DNA of 8,223 bases. Origin: JAUPTX01 sp964550665. GTDB lineage: Bacteria; Patescibacteriota; Minisyncoccia; Phycocordibacterales; CSBR16-119. The stretch covers positions 1 through 8,223 of the forward strand of contig CAZJZW010000026.1 in NCBI GenBank assembly GCA_964550665.1, given 5' to 3'. The translations under genes and the position numbers were made by a program. A model generated the notes under the pieces. The model was not told the DNA's origin. It saw only the letters and a program-made list of their open reading frames with translations, and did not search any database. Below, one piece after another: positions 1 through 3,989 of the stretch (positions are counted from its first letter, which is position 1; each line of letters begins with the position of its first letter).

Positions 1-329
1 CCTGTGTCTTTCGCTTCACCTTTTGAAAGAAAAAGATAATCGTTTACTCCTAAGTTTTTTGCTGCATCGGAAATACTGTTTGTATTTACAAGTGCCGCTC
101 GAATAGAAGTCAGCTCGCCTTCTGGTTTTCCTGGGAATTTATTGTAGAGCTCTTCTGTTGTCACAAGCTCCAAAACTGCATCTCCTAGAAACTCAAGACG
201 TTCATTGTGTCCAAAAACAACTCCTTGGTTTTCATTTATATATGATCTGTGAATAAACGCTTGTTTTAGTAAATCTTTATTCTTAAAAGAAATACCAATC
301 TTGTCTTCAAAAGTAGAAAAATCTTTCAT
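1..329 (-). CDS. rnc: Ribonuclease III, N-terminal part (cut by window edge)
   Basis: RNase III cleaves double-stranded RNA and processes rRNA precursors and some mRNAs. Only the first 109 residues lie here; the rest, including the dsRNA-binding domain, is beyond base 1. Reading leftward from the ATG at 329, the protein contains the family signature NERLEFLGDAVL at residues 42-53. In it, E46 and D50 correspond to the metal-binding acidic residues of the catalytic site. Upstream, a Q-A-F-I-H-R-S-Y stretch (23-30) is also typical of the family, as is the later L-V-N-T-N segment. The start is the natural one: the signature sits at the expected distance from it. No good Shine-Dalgarno site is visible. 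The gene follows the nusB-NUDIX gene after 80 bases, on the same strand, with a long hairpin between them. The family call is secure; whether the full protein is intact cannot be seen. Confidence 0.95.
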   Translation of the reverse strand, partial: MKDFSTFEDKIGISFKNKDLLKQAFIHRSYINENQGVVFGHNERLEFLGDAVLELVTTEELYNKFPGKPEGELTSIRAALVNTNSISDAAKNLGVNDYLFLSKGEAKDT

Positions 330-346
330 ATTATTTATTACATAGC

Positions 347-395
347 TTGTATAAAGACTCCTCAGAAATGTAAGAGAGGAAAAATCTTTATACAA
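347..395 (-). promoter_or_regulatory. Long imperfect hairpin in the rnc leader, possible RNase III target
   Basis: Bases 347-357 and 385-395 form a perfect 11-bp inverted repeat (TTGTATAAAGA / TCTTTATACAA). Inside it, 359-363 (TCCTC) pairs with 376-380 (GAGGA), leaving an asymmetric internal loop and a 12-base apical loop. In the leftward transcript the structure ends 17 bases before the rnc start codon. No U-tract follows it on that strand, so a simple terminator is unlikely. In E. coli, RNase III cuts a hairpin in its own leader and so limits its own synthesis; a similar role here is inference from position and shape only. Confidence 0.5.
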
Positions 396-409
396 AACAT
401 GTAATCTAA

Positions 410-1300
410 TTACTTTGTAATATACTCAACCGACTGCGCTAAAAGAGGCAAGATATCGTCATACGTCTTGATATCCTCAAGCTCCGAAAGCGTAAACCAC
501 TTCCCACCATCAAGACCACCGTTTGTGTTGACTTGTAGCTCTTGAAATGGTGATTTCACCAGGTAATAACTTACCTGTTTACGAATTTTACCTTTTTCTG
601 GGTGAGATGCAACATATTCATTTTCTCCCAAAAGTTTAACGATTTCTACTGGAAGTCCTGTCTTTTCTTTTATTTCTCGGACAGCACCATCTTCTGATGT
701 CTCTCCAGATTCAACTCCACCTTTCGCAAGTGTCCAATATCCAAAAACATCGTGAACAAGTCCGAAATAAAACGTTCCATCTTTTTCAGAGTAGATAACT
801 CCGCCGGCTTTTTTCTCAACTGGGAGTTTATCAATATCAACTTCTTCTTTTTTCTTTTTACTGATTTGATCTTTTCCTGGTTCACCCATTTCTTTGTACA
901 CAGCTCCGAGAACTCCGTTCACGAACTTACCAGATTTTTCTCCACCAAATGTTTTAGCTAACTCGATCGCTTCGTTAATCGCTACTTTCGGCGGAACTTC
1001 ATCTTTGTCAGAAAATAAAAGCTCAGCAAGTCCAATACGAAGAACATTTCTATCAACCATAGAAATCTTTTCGAGAGGCCACTCAGGGGCGGCGCGAGTT
1101 ATTATTTCATCAATAGCTTCTTGTTTATCGAGAGTAATTTTGAGCAAAGTTTCCATGAATTCATCCACCGAAAGACCTGGACCAAACTCAGTAGTGTTTC
1201 TTTCAAGCTCTTCAGATAGGTCTGAAGACGTGCGACCATTAAAGTCCCATTCAAATAAAGTTTGTAAAATTATAGAACGTGCCAGGTGTCTGTTTGCCAT
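410..1300 (-). CDS. nusB: NusB antitermination factor fused to a C-terminal NUDIX domain
   Basis: This 296-residue protein is about twice the usual NusB length (130-160). Residues 1-140 are a NusB fold: it opens with an R-H-L-A-R-x-I-I-L-Q-T-L-F-E-W pattern and continues through D-R-N-V-L-R-I-G-L-A-E-L (83-94), V-A-I-N-E-A-I-E-L-A-K (106-116) and K-F-V-N-G-V-L (125-131). NusB with S10/NusE supports rRNA antitermination. A lysine-rich linker (about 141-165) leads to a NUDIX domain (163-290) containing F-G-Y-W-T-L-A-K-G and a Nudix box at 194-216. The box reads G-x5-E-x7-REIKEKTGL, so K213 replaces the last glutamate of the canonical REUxEExGU. The W-T-L-x-K-G lead-in resembles Ap4A-hydrolase-like NUDIX enzymes, but the substrate is not determinable. 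The two domains are in one uninterrupted frame. The gene lies between rpmF and rnc. M138 could be an internal start for a separate NUDIX product, but there is no supporting signal. The ATG at 1300 gives the normal NusB N-terminus. Confidence 0.93.
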   Translation of the reverse strand: MANRHLARSIILQTLFEWDFNGRTSSDLSEELERNTTEFGPGLSVDEFMETLLKITLDKQEAIDEIITRAAPEWPLEKISMVDRNVLRIGLAELLFSDKDEVPPKVAINEAIELAKTFGGEKSGKFVNGVLGAVYKEMGEPGKDQISKKKKEEVDIDKLPVEKKAGGVIYSEKDGTFYFGLVHDVFGYWTLAKGGVESGETSEDGAVREIKEKTGLPVEIVKLLGENEYVASHPEKGKIRKQVSYYLVKSPFQELQVNTNGGLDGGKWFTLSELEDIKTYDDILPLLAQSVEYITK

Positions 1301-1329
1301 TTTAATCTCAATTAACTATTACAGAAAGT

Positions 1330-1356
1330 ATTGTAACATACAAAAAGAAAAAGCAA
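1330..1356 (-). promoter_or_regulatory. Candidate promoter for the nusB-NUDIX gene
   Basis: Reading leftward, TGTTACAAT (1338-1330) is an extended -10 element, with TTGCTT (1356-1351) as a possible -35 at 15 bases. The predicted start leaves a leader of about 23 bases ending in GAG...ATG, which is a weak ribosome-binding site. The -35 lies in the distal arm of the rpmF terminator, so the gene could be transcribed apart from rpmF. Confidence 0.35.
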
Positions 1357-1380
1357 ACATTATTATTTGCTTGCTTTTTC
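1342..1380 (-). terminator. Intrinsic terminator overlapping the 3' end of rpmF
   Basis: Bases 1371-1380 and 1347-1356 are perfect complements (10 bp, AT-rich), separated by a 14-base loop. On the leftward transcript the stem is followed by five U (1346-1342). The rpmF stop codon (1365-1363) falls in the loop, so the last lysine codons of bL32 form the 5' arm. The low GC content of the stem makes efficient termination uncertain. Confidence 0.55.
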
Positions 1381-1563
1381 TTTCTTGTTTTTGGCTACAG
1401 TTAAAACTTGTCGCCCTTTATACATCCCTGTTTCTAGACAAATTCGGTGTCGCATGTGAGGAACATTAGTTTCCTTATCAACAACGATACTTGTTTCTGG
1501 AGCACGGTGATGTGATCGGCGGTTTTTTGTGTGAGCTCTTGTATGTCGCATTCTTACTACCAT
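1363..1563 (-). CDS. rpmF: Large-subunit ribosomal protein bL32, zinc-ribbon-less form
   Basis: This is a 66-residue basic protein. The N-terminal R-M-R-H-T-R-A-H-T-K-N-R-R-S-H-H (4-19) matches the bL32 form I associate with Parcubacteria-like genomes, and the C-terminal M-Y-K-G-R-Q-V-L (47-54) matches the family's Y-x-G-x-x-V/I ending. bL32 sits near the 50S exit-tunnel side and normally carries a four-cysteine zinc ribbon. Here only C42 remains; the other three ligand positions hold non-cysteine residues, so zinc binding is improbable. The first ATG at 1563 is preferred because the M-V-V-R-M-R-H start is typical. M5 is the alternative. An AGGAG lies only three bases from the first ATG, too close for normal use and contiguous with a perfect -10 box. 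The gene is divergent from thrS and followed by nusB. Confidence 0.9.
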   Translation of the reverse strand: MVVRMRHTRAHTKNRRSHHRAPETSIVVDKETNVPHMRHRICLETGMYKGRQVLTVAKNKKEKASK

Positions 1564-1571
1564 AGGCTCCT

Positions 1572-1599
1572 ATTATACTGAAGGGCAATTAAAAAGCAA
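1572..1599 (-). promoter_or_regulatory. rpmF promoter placed for a near-leaderless transcript
   Basis: Reading leftward, TTGCTT (1599-1594), a 16-base spacer and a perfect TATAAT (1577-1572) form a good sigma-70-type promoter. Only eight bases separate the -10 box from the ATG at 1563, so transcription should start within about two bases of the start codon. The AGGAG between them would then be discriminator DNA rather than a ribosome-binding site. Confidence 0.6.
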
Positions 1600-1641
1600 G
1601 CTTGAAAAGCCAGAAATCAACTTTTTAATAAAAGCCCCATA

Positions 1642-1650
1642 TGTTAATAT
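1642..1650 (+). promoter_or_regulatory. Candidate extended -10 promoter of thrS
   Basis: TGTTAATAT is an extended -10 element (TG-N-TAATAT) that ends seven bases before the thrS ATG. There is no clear -35; the AT-rich run at 1622-1627 is at the right distance. No Shine-Dalgarno sequence precedes the ATG, so initiation at or beside the A of ATG would give a leaderless mRNA. It lies back to back with the rpmF promoter. Confidence 0.45.
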
Positions 1651-1657
1651 AAAACCT

Positions 1658-3400
1658 ATGGAAATAAACGATTTATCTAAAAAAAGACATACCCTAGCGC
1701 ACCTTTTAGCCCAGGCGGTTTTGGAACATTACCCAGGCGCTTTGCCAACACTCGGCCCTGCGATAGATACAGGCTTTTATTACGACTTTGACTTCGGGAC
1801 AGAAAAGCTCGGGGACGAAGATATAAAGAAGATCCAAAAGTCGATGCGAAAGAACTTGAACAAGTGGACAGAATTCACTCACCGAGAAGTTTCTGTAAGC
1901 GAAGCAAGGGAAATTTTCAAAAATAATCCATACAAACTTGAACTGATAGAAGAAATTTCAGGAAAAGGAGAAACAATAACTCTCTACACGTGCGGAGGAT
2001 TTGAAGATCTTTGCCGTGGTGGTCACTCTGAGAATCCGCTTAAAGAGATTCCTTCTGACTCTTTCAAACTCTCTCATCAAGCCGGAGCATACTGGAGAGG
2101 AGATGAAAAAAATAAAATGCTTACTCGAATCTACGGATTAGCTTTTGAAAGTGAAGAGAAGCTCAAAGAGCATGAATCGATGATAGAAGAAGCTAAGAAA
2201 AGAGATCACCGAAAACTTGGAGCTGAGCTCGATTTGTTCACTTTTTCAGATCTTGTTGGTGCTGGACTTCCTCTCTTTACCCCGAAAGGAACATTACTTC
2301 GAGATTTAATCATCGAAAAAATTCAAGGTATCCAAAAAAAGTTTGGATATCAAAAAGTCACTATCCCTCACATCACAAAATCTGATTTATATAAAACTTC
2401 AGGACATTATGAAAAGTATGGTGATGATTTGTTTAAGGTAAAAGGACGGGGAGAGACTGAATTTTGTATGAAACCGATGAATTGCCCTCACCACACTCAG
2501 ATCTTTGCGTCGCAACAACGAAGTTACAAAGATTTACCTCTTCGTTATGTTGAAACAACTACAGTATATCGTGATGAACAAGCTGGAGAGCTTATGGGTC
2601 TTTCTCGTGTCCGAGCTATTTCACAAGACGATGGACATATTTTCTGCCGACCAGATCAAATAGAAGAAGAAGTGAAAAATATTATTTCAATTATCAAGGA
2701 ATTTTATACAAATCTCGGAATGCTCCAAGATGGAAAGTACTGGGTTTCCCTTTCTGTCCGTGATCCTCAAAATCTAGATAAATATATTGGTGATGAATCA
2801 GTTTGGAATACTGCAGAGAAAACTCTTGAAGATATATGTAAGAAAGAAGGTCTAAACTACAAGCGAGTTGAAGGTGAGGCGGCATTTTACGGACCAAAAA
2901 TAGATTTCCAATTCAAAGATGCGTTGGGACGTGAATGGCAACTCGGTACAGCTCAACTTGATTTCAATATGCCGAAACGTTTTGGTTTGGAATATACAGA
3001 CAAAGATGGAGAGAAGAAAACTCCGGTGATGATTCACCGAGCGATCGCTGGTTCTCTTGAAAGATTCTTGGCGCTTGCTATCGAACACTTTGCTGGCGCA
3101 TTCCCTGTTTGGCTTTCGCCGGTTCAAGTCGCTGTCGTTCCTGTAAATGGAGATGCTCATGGAGAATATGCTAAAGAGGTTTTCGAAATTCTACGTAAAG
3201 CCGAAATCCGAGCAGAACTTTATAATGAAAATGAATCTCTGGGTAAACGTGTCCGACAAATCAAAACTCAAAAAATCCCTTTCACGCTTGTGATCGGTGA
3301 CAAAGAAAAAGAATCTGGTCGTCTCACAGCTGAAGGACGAAATGAGGAGAAACATGAAAATCTAAGTGTGGAAGAAATAAAAGATTTGATAAAAAAATAA
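1658..3400 (+). CDS. thrS: Threonyl-tRNA synthetase lacking the TGS domain
   Basis: It charges tRNA-Thr with threonine using ATP and edits mischarged Ser-tRNA-Thr. At 580 residues it is about 60 shorter than E. coli ThrRS, because it begins directly in the editing domain. The editing-site motifs are present: H11-x3-H15 and C119-R-G-G-H123 (usual form CRGPH). The class II catalytic core spans about 195-475: motif 2 is Y-R-D-E-Q-A-G-E-L-M-G-L near 304-315, followed by R-V-R-A-I-S-Q-D-D-G-H. The zinc and substrate ligands C276, H327 and H460 align with the family's C-H-H set. Motif 3 is H-R-A-I-A-G-S-L-E-R-F (460-470). The anticodon-binding domain is about 480-578, with V-R-Q-I-K-T-Q-K-I-P-F. 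No ATG, GTG or TTG occurs in frame in the gap to rpmF, so the missing TGS domain is not a start-site error. The gene ends at a strong terminator. Confidence 0.97.
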   Translation: MEINDLSKKRHTLAHLLAQAVLEHYPGALPTLGPAIDTGFYYDFDFGTEKLGDEDIKKIQKSMRKNLNKWTEFTHREVSVSEAREIFKNNPYKLELIEEISGKGETITLYTCGGFEDLCRGGHSENPLKEIPSDSFKLSHQAGAYWRGDEKNKMLTRIYGLAFESEEKLKEHESMIEEAKKRDHRKLGAELDLFTFSDLVGAGLPLFTPKGTLLRDLIIEKIQGIQKKFGYQKVTIPHITKSDLYKTSGHYEKYGDDLFKVKGRGETEFCMKPMNCPHHTQIFASQQRSYKDLPLRYVETTTVYRDEQAGELMGLSRVRAISQDDGHIFCRPDQIEEEVKNIISIIKEFYTNLGMLQDGKYWVSLSVRDPQNLDKYIGDESVWNTAEKTLEDICKKEGLNYKRVEGEAAFYGPKIDFQFKDALGREWQLGTAQLDFNMPKRFGLEYTDKDGEKKTPVMIHRAIAGSLERFLALAIEHFAGAFPVWLSPVQVAVVPVNGDAHGEYAKEVFEILRKAEIRAELYNENESLGKRVRQIKTQKIPFTLVIGDKEKESGRLTAEGRNEEKHENLSVEEIKDLIKK

Positions 3401-3406
3401 AACCCA

Positions 3407-3441
3407 GAAAAACCCATAAAAATGTGGGTTTTTCTTTTTTT
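3407..3441 (+). terminator. Intrinsic terminator of thrS
   Basis: A perfect 10-bp stem (GAAAAACCCA at 3407-3416 with TGGGTTTTTC at 3425-3434) has an 8-base loop and runs into a T-tract (3435-3441). It begins six bases after the thrS stop codon. Confidence 0.88.
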
Positions 3442-3443
3442 AT

Positions 3444-3470
3444 TTGCACATTTTTTGAATGTGGTAAAAT
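3444..3470 (+). promoter_or_regulatory. Promoter of the two small genes, leaderless geometry
   Basis: TTGCAC (3444-3449) and an extended -10, TGG-TAAAAT (3462-3470), have a 15-base spacer. The -10 ends six bases before the ATG at 3477, so the predicted transcription start is the start codon itself. No Shine-Dalgarno sequence is present. Confidence 0.5.
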
Positions 3471-3476
3471 ATTTAC

Positions 3477-3767
3477 ATGGACAAAAATCTTGAAATTAAA
3501 TTAAATAAAATTTTAGACAAGGTTGATAAAATTGATGAACTTTCTTCAAAAGTTAATGGACTAGAAAAAACTCTGAATGGTTTTGTTGATTTCTCTTCTG
3601 AAAGATTCGTTAAGATAGAAGATAAACTAAATTCTATTGAAGAAGACATTGTAGCAAAAAAAGATTTACAGAATCTTAGGCTTGATTTAGTGGACAGATA
3701 TGCAAACAAAGAAAAAGTAGACAATCATGAAATAAGGATTACAAACTTAGAAGAAAAATTAGTTTAA
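3477..3767 (+). CDS. Small coiled-coil protein of unknown function
   Basis: I do not recognise a named family for this 96-residue, lysine- and glutamate-rich protein. It is predicted to be helical throughout. Hydrophobic residues recur in heptad spacing (L9, L13, V16, I19, L22, V26, L29, L33, V37), and a second helical stretch follows around 45-58. This indicates a coiled-coil oligomer. There is no cysteine, signal peptide or membrane segment, so it is probably cytoplasmic. The codon pattern and a promoter correctly placed upstream argue for a real gene. The opposite strand also has an open frame here, but without promoter or start signals I treat it as a shadow. The gene is followed after one base by another small gene, so both are very likely translated from one mRNA. 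Confidence 0.7.
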   Translation: MDKNLEIKLNKILDKVDKIDELSSKVNGLEKTLNGFVDFSSERFVKIEDKLNSIEEDIVAKKDLQNLRLDLVDRYANKEKVDNHEIRITNLEEKLV

Positions 3768-3768
3768 T

Positions 3769-3957
3769 ATGACAAACAACAACTTGCACAATTTGATGTC
3801 ACAAATGACAACAGAACAAAAAAGTCTTTGGAGGATTGAGAACCATTACACAGAAGAAGCTGGTACAGCAGAAGAAAGAACGTTTTGGGAAGAATTAAAA
3901 GAAGATAAGAAGGCTCACATAGAAGAACTAAAAGATCTGATTAAAAATATTCTCTAA
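3769..3957 (+). CDS. Small acidic helical protein of unknown function
   Basis: This 62-residue protein has no signal peptide, membrane segment or cysteine. It has the pattern K-S-L-W-R-I-E-N-H-Y (18-27), then F-W-E-E-L-K-E-D-K-K-A-H-I-E-E-L (39-54), which looks like two amphipathic helices joined by a short turn, each carrying one tryptophan. From memory, similar short proteins with an 'S-L-W-R-I' and an 'F-W-E-K-L-x-x-D-K-x-x-H' helix recur in Parcubacteria-like genomes, but I cannot name a family. The start ATG lies one base after the upstream stop (TAATATG) with no obvious Shine-Dalgarno site, which suggests translational coupling to the coiled-coil gene. The stop codon is the first base pair region of the following bidirectional terminator. 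Function unknown. Confidence 0.75.
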   Translation: MTNNNLHNLMSQMTTEQKSLWRIENHYTEEAGTAEERTFWEELKEDKKAHIEELKDLIKNIL

Positions 3958-3988
3958 AACAAAAAATCCCTTACGGGATTTTTTGTTT
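3957..3988. terminator. Bidirectional terminator between the small-gene operon and gyrB
   Basis: A perfect 14-bp inverted repeat (3957-3970 with 3975-3988) encloses a TTAC loop. The arms carry six A on one side and six T on the other, so each strand has a GC core followed by a U-tract. It lies in the 32-base gap between two convergent genes and can serve both. Confidence 0.9.
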
Positions 3989-3989
3989 A

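Noticed and set aside
347..395. Reading the hairpin before rnc as a terminator of the nusB-NUDIX gene
   Set aside because: On the leftward strand no U-tract follows the stem, so it lacks the key part of an intrinsic terminator.
894..1469. 191-codon rightward open frame opposite nusB
   Set aside because: It is antisense to the well-supported NusB domain and to part of rpmF, has no promoter or ribosome site, and its product is low-complexity and unlike any family. It is a shadow of the real genes.
3473..3724. 83-codon leftward open frame opposite the coiled-coil gene
   Set aside because: Ser/Leu/Phe-rich composition is what the antisense of a Lys/Glu/Asp coiled coil gives. The rightward strand has the promoter, the coupled downstream gene and the terminator.
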